Shown piece by piece: positions 51,736 through 64,000 of a stretch of DNA of 64,000 nucleotides (positions are counted from its first letter, which is position 1; every line of letters starts with the position of its first letter). The notes under the pieces were generated by a model. That model was not told the origin of the DNA, did no database searches, and worked only from the letters and a program-made list of their open reading frames with translations. A program made the position numbers and the translations under genes. The stretch comes from Camarhynchus parvulus (taxonomy: Eukaryota; Chordata; Aves; Passeriformes; Thraupidae): the NCBI RefSeq assembly GCF_901933205.1, contig NC_044576.1, forward strand, positions 7,969,024-8,033,023, in the 5' to 3' direction.

Positions 51736-54700
51736 GCCTGTGACTTTTTGACAGATCTTTTAGCTTCAAACCACTGACAACTTCCTTGCTATGCATCACT
51801 GAGGAATGTAAATGAGTCTAGAACTTGCTTGATTGAGGGGTCTTTTTCCTTTTTTTTTTTTGCCTTTTAATCATTACTTGACTTTTTTCCTCTCTTTGCA
51901 TCATATAGATTTAGACATACACAACACCCCATTTGCAGAGAAATAACCCCCACAACACAGAGGGATGGGTCCTTGAGTCACGCAGCCAAAGTCAGGTGCT
52001 GTGAGACTGAAGTGGGCAACTAAACCAAATGAGCAGATTTCTTTCATGAGAACACTCTGTAAGTCCATTAGGATGGGTAGAGCCTGTTTCTGGCACTGCT
52101 AAAGCTATAGGGGATGTTTTTGGCATGAATTGCAGGGAAGAAGAACACTGAGGTCCATTTCTTGAACGCTGTTACTGCAGTGCTAATCTCACTAAGAAGC
52201 AGTAGTTTGATTTTGCCACTGTGGTCAGCAAATGCAGCTTTGGAGCTGTTGCCATTGCTTCCTTTGCCCTCTGTGTGCCAGTAATAGGAAATTCAAGTTC
52301 TGTTGGGTCCCTTGGCCTCTGCCTGGGAGCTGGGGAGCGAAACCTGTCAGTGCCTCAGTGCCAGAGACACACAGGGTCTGTCCCTCCCACCTCGGAGACC
52401 TTGGTGGTCGTGGCACCTCACTGTAGGGGAGGAACAAGATGGAATTTTCACCTAAACCTTGATGGAATCCACAGGGAGAGGGACAGGAGTATCTTAGCAA
52501 GGCTAATGATATTTGATCAAGTTTGAAAACAGCATATCACACAAAAGCCTATGAAATATGCAGCACAAAAAAAAACCCCAAAAAAACAAACCTTTATTTC
52601 AAATCAACTGCCACTTAAGCAGACTGAAATGAACAATAAAAAATATGCCCCAGTGTGTTGGGCAATCAGATATTCAGTGCTTCATCCTGAGCAACACCAG
52701 CCAGGAAACACTCCTGTGGCCATCTCCTGTTTGTATCTCAGTTAACTGGGATCACTGAGGAAGTGGACCTGGAGTCATAAACAATTTTACTCAGTGCACA
52801 AGGGTGGTGGGATGGCAACCAGAGCAATAATGCAGCTAAAAAATGGAATACAGATTAACAGAAAAAGTTTAGAATGTCATTTCAGAAATCAGTGGTCCTT
52901 CACCCTCAGTAGTGTGTTCTACTGGCTGCATCTCAAAAATATGAAGAGCAGAAACAGGTCCACAGAAATAAAATGACTGGTTCTGTAGGAAAATTTTCAT
53001 AAGGAGAGAATGTGAAATGATCCTACCTGTTTATCATGGATGAGATAAATCAGACAGAACAAGCTCCTGCTAGACAAAGTAATTAACAGCATACTTGCTC
53101 TCAGAAAGGTCTTCTTTAACAAGATCTTTAAAAATAAAACATGATTTAATTATGGTAGGTAACTGAAGTTGTGAGGCTTGCACTGATCATACATGATAAA
53201 CACCATATTACATGATGTGTGTTGCAGATCACACATTACACACTGTAACATAACAATTTACAGAATGCTACCTAAAATATATGGCATGTGGCATATGGCA
53301 TAGAATATTCTGATGTATGATATTGGACCAAATTAAAGTTTTGCAGCTTTACATTGTGATACATTATATATGTATATTTATCCACATTACATTATGTATA
53401 ATATCTACAATGAATGCACATATAATGCTATAGGTACGTGTATATATAAAACAAAATTTTAAATGTAATCAAATGCAGACAATAAATTAACACCAAATTT
53501 ATTTCTGGTCACAGGTAGCAAAGATATAGGAGAGAAATAAAAGAAAGGAATTTGAGGTGAATGAGAAGAAACTCCATAGGTATATTAGATAAAATTACAT
53601 AACCTCGATATGACTTTAGATTATGTTTGTATATTTTTATAGAGTGCAGATGTTGAACTAAGTGTCTAATAATGCATATTTCAAAAATAGATGCACAAAT
53701 AAAGCATGTTATTTTTGTATTTATACAATATACAAATCCTACACACACAGATATTTACATATATGACATATATAGAATAAGAGATGCTGTCATGCTCTAC
53801 AGATATACAGCTTGATATAAAAAGGAATTTTTCCCACACAGGTCATTTCATAACTGCCCATTAGGAAGGAGGTTTCCTGAATAACAAGAATGGAGTAGCA
53901 GCAATAATTATTGGGTTGAACACAACTTTTTCTGTGTGTTAATCTGAGACACACTTGAGATAGTTTTACACTGCCACTGTCTTAAGGCAGTTACAGAAGA
54001 AAGCTTCTAAGGCTCTTTTTGGGGCAGCTCCCAACACACCCAACTCCTGTCTGAGTGCAGTGGCTCTGAATGTCATTCCTTTGCCACTGCATGCTGATGC
54101 TGCAGCCAGAGGGGCAGACTTGGTGCTGTCTGCCAGGGCACGTGGACTTGTTAAGAACATTTATGTGCATTTGACAAGAAACTTCTGCTGCCCAAGGAGG
54201 CTCCCAGCTCCCCCATGAGCTGTGGTGTTCCCACAAGGCCCCTCCTGCCCTGGCCTGATGGGGAGTGAGGGACAGTGTAGGGCCAGTGTGACTGGCCCAG
54301 AGAGTAATTTAAAATACCTTCCATGCAGATTTTGCACAGCAGCACTGCCACCTCCATAAATATTCATGGGAAGCAAATACAAGAGGAATTTGTGCAAAAT
54401 GAATACATTTTAAAAGGGCTGTATAAAATATTCAGAGGAAATATGTCCGGCATGAACCAGAGGCCCAATCTGGGAGTTACTGACACATTCCCTGAGCACC
54501 AAGCACCTGAGACAGGCCTTGGTGTTCAGCAGAACAAGTGCCCACAGTTCAGCACTTTGTGCTTTACAGCCCTACCAGGCTGCTTGGACCAGAGATACCC
54601 TGCTGGAAGCTCTTCAAGCACTCTCTGGCTTCTGGTACTGCCATAGGTCAAAGTCAGGTATTCAGTGAGACTAATGCAGAACTCCCTGGTTAAACAGAAC

Positions 54701-56334
54701 AAATGGAAGAATATGAATACAGTTTTGCCATTAAAATGAGAATTTTGTTTCACATTTAAGTAATTTTTCACTAAAAACACAGCCCAAGTAGTAGATCTAA
54801 TGGTAAAAGAGAAAGGTAACGTCATGTTTGGTTGTAGGAATGCTAAGCTGTATTTTTCTGGTCTCAGAACTATCTTTTAGCAGGATTAAGATTTATTGAG
54901 CCTTGTTTGTTTCAGATGAACAATGGCTTCCCGTCATAGCTTTTTGCTGGGGGGGAGGTATTCATTCCAAAGGTGAGGAAATGAATCAATATCCCTTCCA
55001 TTGGATGTTGATTTATCTCCATTTTGAACTCGTCCTTCTTTGAAAAATGGTGAAATATTCTCATCATTTGTGTGTGTGTGGAAGACACCCAGCTAAGCCT
55101 CCAGCAGGATTAACATTATTAACAGGTAATGTTTCAAGCCATGGCAAACCCAGAGGTCACAGAGCTCACCTTAGGCTGGTGTGTGGAGTATCTCAGGTAC
55201 ACCCACACATGTGCAATACCTGGCAGGCTCTGAGGAGCAGAAAGCAAAGCACGGGCACGGCCACTAAGCTGACTGAAATGGGAAATTATCAACAGCAAAG
55301 GCCAGTGCTGTTGCTGTGCTGCAGGAGGGATAGGACAGAGTGTCCCAGCCTTTCCCATGGCCAGCTGCCTTGCCAGGGTGCTGCATCTCATGGCTGTGTC
55401 CCCTAAGCAGGGCTGAGGGGCTGGGGGCAGGCAGACCTCCCTACCTGCAGGGACAATCCCAGCTCCAAAGCCTCCAGGTGCTCTGCAGTGATCAGCAGTA
55501 CCACAAAGCATCTTCCTGAAAAACACAGGCTGGGAGTAATCTTAGTGCTCATTAATTTATTAATGTGTCAGATGGCCATGCAAACACCTGAGTGGAAACC
55601 AGGCAAAGTCTTGAGCAAACTTCAGTTGCCTCCAGGCTGAAGTCTCAACTCAGAGTGCTCCTGGGATGGCTGGGAAGGGGGGACACAGAGACACAGTTGT
55701 CTCACATGGGCTCTTATTAGCACCCACTCCTCTACTGCCATATGGCACCTTATGCTGAGATATGCTGTAAACAAAATTGCAGAAGTCCAAATAATATTTA
55801 AGTAAAAGCAGCATAGGCCCAAGTGTTTCTTGGTACAGCTGAGAGGTGTAATCATTCCTTTTCATCATTACAACTAAGTCTGCTCAGCTGCCCTTACAGT
55901 GAGTTTCATCTCTGTCTAATTCTTTTCTGAAGTTAGAAGTGAGAGTTCATTTGATGATAATCAATGAATCACACACTATTGGCACTGGGTTAGTTGAGTG
56001 CTGCTGTGGATGGCAGCTCAGCTGGCCTTCTATTGTAGTGAAGAGATTGAATTTTCAGTAAAACTGGCATCCTTGGAGGGCCTGTAGTGAATTACAGCAC
56101 CTGTGGGAAGTCAGCCTTTCCTGGCAAGGAAAAATGAAGTGGAAAGCAATTTTCAGTTAAGAATTTCCTTTCTTCAATACCTGATGAATTCTGGAGCAAG
56201 TCTTCAAGTTTCTTTGTGCCAGACACCCACAAACACAGGGCTGCACAGCTGCCAACCATCCTGGAGTGATAGGTCAGTACAGCTGTACATCCAGGGAGAG
56301 AAAGGACAATGGAAGTGGCAGTGGTTACAAACAT
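51736..56334. other. Noncoding DNA including a very AT-rich tract
   Basis: No gene is supported. About 53130-53790 is extremely AT-rich, with repeated ACATTA, TATATA and GGCATATG words and no stable period. GC-richer patches at 54030-54300 and 55150-55480 give frames up to 130 codons on both strands without recognisable domains. A run of G (GGGGGGGAGG) stands near 54950. Confidence 0.6.
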
Positions 56335-56467
56335 AATTCACAGGATATTCTGAGTTGCAAGGGACCCATAAGGACCTTCAAGTCCAGCTCTAAAGTGAGT
56401 GGCCCATAGAAAGACTGAATCCACAACCTTGGCATTATTAGCACCAGGCTCAAACCAACTGAGCTTA
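56335..56467 (-). mobile_element. tRNA-Ile-headed SINE with CR1-like tail
   Basis: Read on the minus strand from 56467, AAGCTCAGTTGGTTTGAGCC, TGGTGCTAATAATGCCAAGG, TTGTGGATTC follows tRNA-Ile(AAT) through the A box, anticodon region (TGCTAATAAT) and T arm, ending GGGCCA at about 56400. Next comes a CR1-like tail (GCTGGACTTGAAGGTCCTTA, TGGGTCCCTTGCAACTCAGA, ATATCCTGTG). This head-and-tail arrangement is that of TguSINE1 of zebra finch, which is mobilised by the CR1 machinery. The B box is eroded and the head's first bases are missing or diverged, so it is a fossil and not a tRNA gene. It is the best lineage marker in the window. Confidence 0.85.
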
Positions 56468-56506
56468 TCTCAGTGTCAATTCAAACCACATTTCAAGGAG
56501 AATTTG

Positions 56507-56522
56507 TTGTTGTTGTTGTTGT
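56507..56522. repeat. (TTG)n microsatellite
   Basis: Five uninterrupted TTG/GTT units adjoin the 5' flank of the SINE. Short and probably of low variability. Confidence 0.9.
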
Positions 56523-59500
56523 TTGGAGACTTGTGAAGCAGGACATATAGGTAGCACTTCTAGACAAAATCTAGCCAGCTTCACCATTTGTTTAACACTG
56601 GCAAATCACCAGCTTCTAGGGGTTCCATCAGACACTTGTATTGATTCCTGTCCTGCCCACACTAAACCCACCATTTCCCAGCCTCCTTTCAGTAACTCTT
56701 TCCACTCATAGCATTAACAACAATAAAGGACTATGCTGTAATCACTACAACTATGTATTACACCTGCATGTAATCTGACAGAAGAATCAGTTCATAAGAA
56801 AATAAAAGAAAATCTAGCTCTAGGTTAGGACATGCCTTTTTCTAAAAAATGGGTCTTAAACTCTGTGTGAAGTTAATTGCCAATAATATATATATTTTTC
56901 ATCCTGCTCCATCCCTGTAAGGATGGTTTTTTACTTTTTCCTGCAATTGACCTGACTCTTGTCCTCTGCATGCCATGGTTATACAGTGTATGTGCCAATC
57001 AGCTGCACTGACACACATTTAGTTGTAAGTAATTATGTTTGGTCAGATAAAATTGTACAGTTAAACTTAATTATCACCTGATGTGTTCCAATACAGCCTT
57101 TCACCCTCTGAATTACCCAATATGCTCTCACTCACACTTTTACTTTAGCCCATTAATGGACTCAGTAAGTAATCCCAGACAAATACCTGTAACGAGGGAG
57201 GTGCTAAGATGTAGGATTCCAGGCTGGGCTGTGGCTTTGCCTGGCAGCCTCAGGAGCCTGAAAGCCTGGCTTTTGGAAGGGCAGGCTTATGGTCCCCAGT
57301 TGCTGCAGTGCCTTAGGTGTTACCTGCTCCCTCCCAGGCACAGCTCCACTGGAATGTGGAGGTGGTTTTGTTTGCATCCCCATCTATGAGTCAGAGGAAG
57401 CTGGGGACAAGAAACAGGAGCTGAATGCATCAATGTTCCCAATCAATGTTCCCATTCACGTGGGTGAGGGGAAGGCAGAGGAAGGGCTTTGCCTCACAGC
57501 TTGACTTTTGGTTGCCAGGTCAGTCCCAAGGACATTTGTCTGTGTGGAGCCCATGGATCATTGCTGCTCTTGGGGCTTTTGTCCCAAAGAGCCCCTTGGA
57601 TGCAGGGAGCAGGAGGATCCTCTGAAAAGAGAGGAGCCAGGCCACTGAGACCTTTTCTCTCTCAATGCAATTAAGTTCTTGCCTTTTCTTTTTTTTCCCT
57701 GTATCTTCCAACCACTTCTTTTCTAAACTTGAACTTCTAGTAATGATGTACCCCACTGTGGGGAAAAAAGGGAAAACTTTCACTGTTTACCTTGGAATCT
57801 TTGCTGAATTGATTACAGGTATCATAAAATACTTTACCCAAGGACATATTTATTGCTATGATTTATTTAATATGGCTGTATAAAAGTAGATACTCCAACA
57901 CCAAATTCTATGCAGAAGAGATAATTCAGAAGCCACATGTTTTGTTTATTAAAAAGATATTAAAATAAAGGCAAAAAAATCTTCATAATTCAAAGTATAC
58001 TAATGGCCAGATTCTATGATCAATAGTGAGATCTCTCTTCATTTTGTGTGCCAAATAAATTATTGCTAGATAGCATTACTACAGTAAATTCAAAGTGGAC
58101 ATTTCTTGCATCTCCATACCAAGAACGATGTAGAAATGAAGTCATGAAAATTCCCTGCCTGAGAGAAAACTTGAGATGATGAAGGTAACACATTTTTGAA
58201 GAGTGTTGGCCCAAAAGTCCTGGGAGAACAAGGTTTAAACTGAAGAGGTGGAAGAAGGGTGGGAGGAGGGGTGTGGAATGATATTGTCAATTAAACCCTG
58301 GGTGAGGGAATGAAAAATGACATCACCTGCTTATTTCTGCCACCCACACCAACACACAGGGCTGATAAACACTGCAAATTCCAGCTTGGTGAAGTGGGAC
58401 ACTCAAGAGTAGATTTAAAGGGACAGTTTATCAAAAATGCTATTTTAGAGGAGGGAAAGAGAACAATAAAACATCTTGGCTGTGTTGTATGTTTGATGCT
58501 CATCCAAAATGATTTTGCCTGGCCCCTGAAATATTAAGCTGCTTGCCTTGGAGGTGATCATTCTCCCCATCCTCTGCTTATTACTTTCTTTCCCTCCCAC
58601 AATATGAAGCTCCTTGAAGAATAAAACAAACAACAAAACTCACCACTTTGAATGAGTTACCCCATCTTCAAGAGACTTTTATAAAAGGAAGGATTAGAGG
58701 TACACAGAGAAATTAAGGACAGAAAGGAGAGGAAGACCGGCATTTATTTTATCCCATGTGAGCCATGTCACATGAACTGTCAGGTGACCTCAAACTGGTG
58801 TTGTGCTCAGGTTTCTCCCTACAGACCAATGATCTTCCTTGAGAAAGGGAGGGAAAATCTCCCTTGGAAGTCCACAGGATTTTAGAAAGGAATTACTGAG
58901 CCAACAAGCCAGGAATCCATGGCTTGCCTTTGGGTGCTAACCAACAGAGGCATTTAGAAACCTTAGACAATCTCATATGGGGGTTATCCCCATCTGGCTT
59001 TACTGAGTGGGCACAGACAGATTTCAGGGACAGGAGATGGGCACAGGGCAGCAGCTCCATGCTGAAACCTGGTCATTGAGGTTGGACACCCATGAATTGT
59101 GCTGGCAGTGCTGGGTGGGTGCCTGGAGGCTCAGATCTCTTCCCAGCCCTGCGGTCACTGCAGTGAGGAGCAGCAGGGAGGGCCCAGTGCAACACACAGG
59201 CTCTTGGAAATCTCAGCCCTCAGTTTTAGAGAGAAGGAAAAAAACCTAATAATAATTACAGATAAAATTAAATTTGATCAGAAAGGGCTGGTTTCCAAAA
59301 TTAGAATAGGCTCTTACTCCAGCAAAAGCCCACTGCAATAATAGAAATTTGACAATTCCCTGCCTGCTGCTCAGAGCCGTGTGAGTCAAGCATGGTGTGA
59401 GCTTCTGCCCTGCAAACCCCTGCAAGCCCTGGAATCTCTCCTGCACCCTGGCTGGCTGGCAGCCCCAGGGCAGCCCCTGTGCCTCTCACAGCCCTGCCCA

Positions 59501-59733
59501 AAGCCCACAGGTGCCCACCACACCTGGCTGGCTTTCCCCAGGCTGGGCAGGGCTCCCTGCTGCCCACTGTCCCCAGCCCTCCTGTGATGAGATCTAGCAC
59601 AAAATGCATTTTCAGCACCATACCCATGGTTATAGCCAAAGAAAAGCAATTTTCCCCTCAGGAGGTGAGTCCTCTGAGCTCCTTTGCACAGTAACCTCAT
59701 TGAGCAGCTCCAGAAGCACAAGGTTACTGCACG

Positions 59734-59780
59734 TACTTAATATGCAACCCAGCACTGTGTATTTTCATACTTAATATGCA
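59734..59780 (+). promoter_or_regulatory. Paired TACTTAATATGCA motifs
   Basis: The 13-mer TACTTAATATGCA occurs perfectly at 59734-59746 and 59768-59780, 34 bp apart. The word joins a TAAT homeodomain core to ATGCA, like a POU/homeodomain composite site. No promoter or gene is adjacent; a regulatory role is inferred only from motif shape. Confidence 0.3.
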
Positions 59781-60479
59781 GATCTAATTGCTTGCCTGCA
59801 TTTTGATTACCTTCTCTTCCTGGAATTTGCTCTTGTGTGGCTAATCCTAGTGAACTTCAAAGCATGAACTCGGTGGCTTTTATTTTTTTATTTCTGCAGT
59901 TTGTGTCTGAGGCCAATGTCAAAACTCTTTGTAAGGACCACAACTAATTTTTTTTTTAGTTTAGGAAAAAAAAATTCTCCTGGAAGTCAGTTGTCTTCTT
60001 TTTTTAACATCAGGACCTTTACTATTACTGACCTGGAAGGTTACCCATTTGGTCTGGCCTTAATTAGCACTTGCACATTAAGTCTCCTGCCAGCAGCATC
60101 CTCAGTCCTGCCCACCTAATACCAGCTTCAAGAATGGCTCATATGTAATTCCTTTTAAGAGAAAGGCTATTCTTCATTTCTGAGTGTAAATGCAAAGCAA
60201 TTTGTCTAAGTACTTCTCTGTCTCAAACTGCTAAACCCAACCCACACAAATGCATTTCCCTGTAAGTGCCCCCACTTCCCACACTCTCCCTCACTTTTCA
60301 CATCTTTTCCCATTATCCACCTCACCAGCAATAAAATGCAATCAATTTGTTTGCCTCTTTTGATGCGGTGAGTGTCTACTTTAAATGCCACCTTGTTTAA
60401 AGATTAAAAAAAAAAGAGAAAGAAAAATAGCCACAGAACAAACTAATCTCCCTTTCCAAATATAAAAGAAAAGCTGTCT

Positions 60480-60815
60480 TATTTTTAGGCTTTGCAGCAG
60501 CTCATGTGTCATTTTCATCATTTCTTTCTCTCTCGATGACTGAGAAGCAGTGAGAGGAGGCGAGAAAAACTTTTTTATTTTGTTCCCTCTGGAAAATACA
60601 TATTCAGAGCTTTCCCTAACCTGATTTCCTTCTGTATTAAATCATCCAGAGCCAAAGCTAAAATGAACCTCAATAACCTGACATATTTGTCAACTTTTTT
60701 GTAAAATGTGTATCGGTGATTAGGCTAATATAAGAGCAGCAGCACGGTGAATCATGGGGGCTGTAATTTTTTGTGCTGCAAATCATTAGATGTGCAGCTC
60801 ATGGCAGCACACTGA
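60480..60815. promoter_or_regulatory. Possible conserved noncoding element
   Basis: A repeat-free tract with dense TF-type words, including TAATATAAG, CTGTAATTTT, AATCATTAGATG and E-box-like CAGCTCATG. It keeps three CpG sites (CTCGATGAC, GTATCGGTG, GCACGGTG) in a CpG-poor window. This texture is typical of developmental enhancers in vertebrate gene deserts, but no alignment supports it here. Confidence 0.25.
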
Positions 60816-63028
60816 GGGAAGCAGGGCTTCCAGGGATGGTTGGGAGCAGGCTGTGAAGTAGGGCAATTTCAACAGAAATGAACCATCCCTTTACCCCAGC
60901 AGCAAAGGGAAGAAGGAGTGCAAGAATCAATTTTAGGCAATACTGGGCCCATTCATTATCTTGCATGAGTCACACAGGACCTGACTCCTGCTCAGTGGGA
61001 CCAACAACGAGATGTTCCAGCAATTTCAAGGACAGCAGATCCAGCCATTAACTCTTTCAATTTCTTGGATCTCTCTTGAATAAGAGAAGATTTTTTTCCC
61101 TTTTACTTTTTTTTCAATACCCTTCAAAAGGGGAACACCAGAGGAGCTTTGAGCTCCTGCTCTTGAGACAATTTCCCCAAAATGACAAGGAATATCTCTA
61201 CAGACAGCAGCATTTCTGGCAGGTATCAGCTCAGTGAACACAGGTGGTAATTCATTCTGATGTCTGGATGTCTCTTCACATGAGGTTTGGGTAGCCAGTG
61301 TACTATGCTGGTAGAAACACCCAGCTGGCTTGCACAATTACAAACACTACATTCTGTGCCTTAAATATTTGATTTTTAGCTTAAACTGCCAGGGGAAAAA
61401 AGGTGAATGCTTAGTTCATACTACCACAGCTGCTTTGCATCAAAAAGCCTTTCTGGTGTGTAAATACTGATCTTTTCTAAATGTATTGACTACCTTAGGA
61501 GAACAAGGCATGGATATGCCCAATAAACACCCTGTAAATCCATTCTTCTGTCCTCTCAGCTGTGATGAAGGAGGTTGTTGGGGAATCTGCCAGCTGATGA
61601 ACATTACAGTGATGTTATTTGCCTTTTGGGACCTTTGGCTGTTGATTAGAAGTTGCAAGCATAACAAGGGAGGGCAGCTGCAGAAGGGCTGGCTGTGCTG
61701 TGCCCTGGGTTTGTCACTGTGCTCCTGAGCAGCAGCTCAGATCTGCCACACACATGGTGTGAAGGGTGCTGCTGCTGTGCCCTGCGAGCATCTCCCCCCT
61801 CTCAGGCCTAGCACCAAGCCTATTTGCTTGCCCTGGTAGCTAACCTGCCTATTTGCTGCCTAATCCACAGCACCAGCTCCTGTCTTAATCCCCAAAATGC
61901 AGCCTGAGCTGTCCCCAGGCTTCTTGCTTGAACCTTTGTCCCAGCGCCATGCACAGCCCTGCTCCCTCTGTGCTGGACATGCACCACCTTCCACCACAAT
62001 CCTGCCCTTAGAAACAGAACTTTTCCTTTTCTCTCAAAGGCTGACAATGTCTCCAGAGGAGGAGCTGGAATAAATACTTGCTCTTTCAGCACATAGCTAT
62101 CAATTAGAACTGGTGCTTCATCTGAATGTTTCAAAGTCTGATAGATCTATTAATAGTAAAGAGTCAAGGCACCTAATTTCTGGGTACTCTAAAATTCAAT
62201 TTCAGGTCTGTTTGACTGTCCTGGATTGCTATGGAAAATTATCATGCATAAGTTCCTCCTAAACTGTGTTTCTTTATCCTGATGTTGTCAAGTTTGGTGC
62301 TTATTTGTTCAATGGATAATCTGGATTCTGCAGCAGACTCATGACTGATGCAAGATCCAAAAGGATTGAGGAAAATATCACTCCACCAAAATAAAACTAC
62401 CAAATAATCTCCTGAGATAAAGAAAAGCAGAAGAGAGAGTTAAAAGTGAGAAGTCTTGAAGGATCTTTCACAGAACTCCAGTGCTGGACACTTAGGAATT
62501 ACAATTTTCCTTGGAGGATTGCAATTAACCTCCAGCCTTGTCAGCTGTTGTTGGGGCCACCAGCCACAGCTGATTGAGGCCCTGAAGCACAGGAGCTACA
62601 TTTAGCTGTTTTTACCCACAACAAGAGCATCAGAGAGGAGCAGGTGCCCTACAGGTTTTTTCTTCATATTTTGAAGGAGGTAGTTTACTTTCATTTGAGA
62701 GAAAGAGAATATGTGGCTGGATAAATGATGATGTCTAATAACATTTCCAATTACAACAGTATCAAGTCCCTTTAGGAGCCTTCAGGTGCAACACAACACT
62801 GCCTCTCAGTTGTATTTCCCTTTAATATTCACTATTTACCTATCCTCTTACAGAAAGTCTCATCACAATTAGAAATTTCAGTTCTTGTTCATTAGCCCTT
62901 AAACCAGCATAATGTTAATGGTGATTGGACAGAGCAAACAACAAAATCCTGCTTTTAGATTGATAACTCCTTCTGTGTGCATTACCATTCTTCTCCTAGG
63001 TACAGTCTGGATCTTGTACATCGCATCT
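60816..63028. other. Noncoding single-copy DNA
   Basis: No gene or recognised element. A TGAGTCAC AP-1-type site stands near 60966. Frames of up to 104 codons show no domain. Confidence 0.6.
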
Positions 63029-63140
63029 TGTATAAAAAAAAAAAAGAGAAAAATAGAGAAAACAAGAAATATATATTGTATATAATATAGATATCCATAA
63101 GAAAATAAGAGAAAAAATAGAGAAAACACTGTTTCTGAAA
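63029..63140. repeat. A-rich low-complexity tract
   Basis: A run of A interrupted by GAGAAAAATAGAGAAAACA-type words that recur about 70 bp later, with a TATATAATATAG core between them. It reads like a small imperfect duplication of purine-rich sequence. Confidence 0.8.
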
Positions 63141-64000
63141 GCCAGAATAAAGATTTAACACAATATCCTAAAAAATAAAGCATTAAAAGTGAGAAATGAG
63201 AGTGGACAAATGATTTTGTAAGTTTTTGCATCCGTGTGTGGTGGAATTCACTCTCTCATCACAGACTGGATTTGTCCCTCTGTTGTGCTCTGTTCTGGCC
63301 ATAATGCTACAGAAACTGATAAAGATAAATGGTGGTAAAGAAGCAGGAGCAAAGATAGAAAAACTATGAAAGATGAGGTTTTTATATCCAAAAGAGGGAC
63401 CTGACTTTTAAAGATAACGACACCAAATACAGATCAATAAAGGAGAAAATTAGACTTGAATTAGGTCCTGCAATTAATCTGTGGGACTTTGGTCTTATTT
63501 AGCTGATTCCAGCCAGCCTGAGGAAGTCAGGACAGGGGTTTGTGTGAACGAGGATCTCCCAGTCAAACCAAGGACACCAGCTGCACGTATTGCTCTATTT
63601 CTTAGCCACAAAACCAGTCCACAGGAAAAAGTGTGCACTGGATCCTCTGGAAAAGCAGAAATCCAGATGGACCACAGGGGCTGTGGGGCCAGAACCAGCT
63701 GGAAGAGATGCTCAAGTGTGGAATGATCTCCCCAAGGACAAGATCTTAGCAAGCCAACAACCAGGGTTGAATCCCACTGCTTGTTCAAAGACCATGGAAG
63801 AGTCCTTTGGTCTAACTGTGAAAATCCAAATTGCTTTATTGTATAAACTCTTTTTTTTTTTCTTTTATTTCAGATGTTACTCAGGAACTGTGCACCCTGA
63901 AATAGATGAGTATATTTCATTCATCCTGAAACTTCTCTACACTCAGCTCCCCCTTATAAATAATAGCTTGTTCTTCTGATCAAACAGTACCACTTGGAGC
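63141..64000. other. Noncoding DNA ending at an acceptor-like site
   Basis: A strong pyrimidine tract with CAG (63850-63873) precedes 35 open codons ending at a TGA near 63979. One frame there reads CYSGTVHPEIDEYISFILKL and onward, with no family I recognise. It could be a terminal exon or chance. The rest of the stretch shows nothing. Confidence 0.5.

Larger units (their letters stand above)
56468..60479. other. Noncoding DNA
   Basis: Begins with a (TTG)5-type run (56507-56522). GC-richer patches at 57200-57640 and 59010-59600 give overlapping frames of up to 112 codons without domains. Includes a 13-mer repeated at 59734 and 59768 and a splice-like 31-nt segment at 59900-59930. No gene is supported. 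Confidence 0.6.

Noticed and set aside
56335..56467. Genuine tRNA-Ile gene
   Set aside because: The B box and acceptor stem are degraded and a CR1-like tail follows, so it is a SINE and not a tRNA gene.
58011..58022. CR1 3' terminal octamer (ATTCTATGATC)
   Set aside because: The sequence before it shows no CR1 similarity, so the short match is probably coincidence.
1..64000. A new multi-gene or defence-type system
   Set aside because: No gene cluster, conserved coding region or non-coding RNA array is visible. The window is repeat-poor noncoding vertebrate DNA.

Overview
This window looks like nuclear DNA of a vertebrate, specifically a bird and most likely an oscine songbird (Passeriformes). 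It is AT-rich by eye, strongly CpG-depleted, and has no open reading frame that looks like a conserved protein. The longest frame (191 codons) lies on a minisatellite. Lineage evidence is the repeat set: pieces of the avian non-LTR retrotransposon CR1 (24863-24938, 33848-34200, 38122-38284, possibly 51690-51735), a SINE with a tRNA-Ile-like head and a CR1-like tail (56335-56467, the TguSINE1 type described from zebra finch), and a solo LTR of a kind I remember as very common in songbirds (30278-30686). Family names come from memory, not from a search.

Layout. 1-24.8 kb is almost all single-copy noncoding DNA, with a CATA/TA microsatellite (7249-7294), a 29-bp tandem duplication (14616-14673), a conserved-looking stretch around 7.7-8.1 kb and a promoter- or LTR-like GC-richer patch near 17.87-18.11 kb. 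24.8-38.4 kb holds most of the mobile-element remains plus the most striking repeat, an eleven-copy ~35-bp minisatellite (26667-27060). 38.4-56.3 kb is again mostly unique sequence, with a 34-bp-period duplication, a perfect 17-bp-arm hairpin (48534-48585) and a very AT-rich tract (about 53.13-53.79 kb). 56.3-64 kb holds the SINE, a 13-mer repeated 34 bp apart (59734-59780) and a homeodomain-site-rich, conserved-looking tract (60480-60815).

No protein-coding gene, tRNA/rRNA gene, CRISPR array, operon or prokaryotic signal can be supported. The window is best read as intergenic DNA or the inside of one large intron. Several short segments sit between splice-like acceptors and donors. The best is a 21-nt in-frame segment at 4742-4762 with a TGCATG motif 78 nt downstream. 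These are hypotheses that RNA data or cross-species alignment would settle. I found no convincing new multi-gene system.
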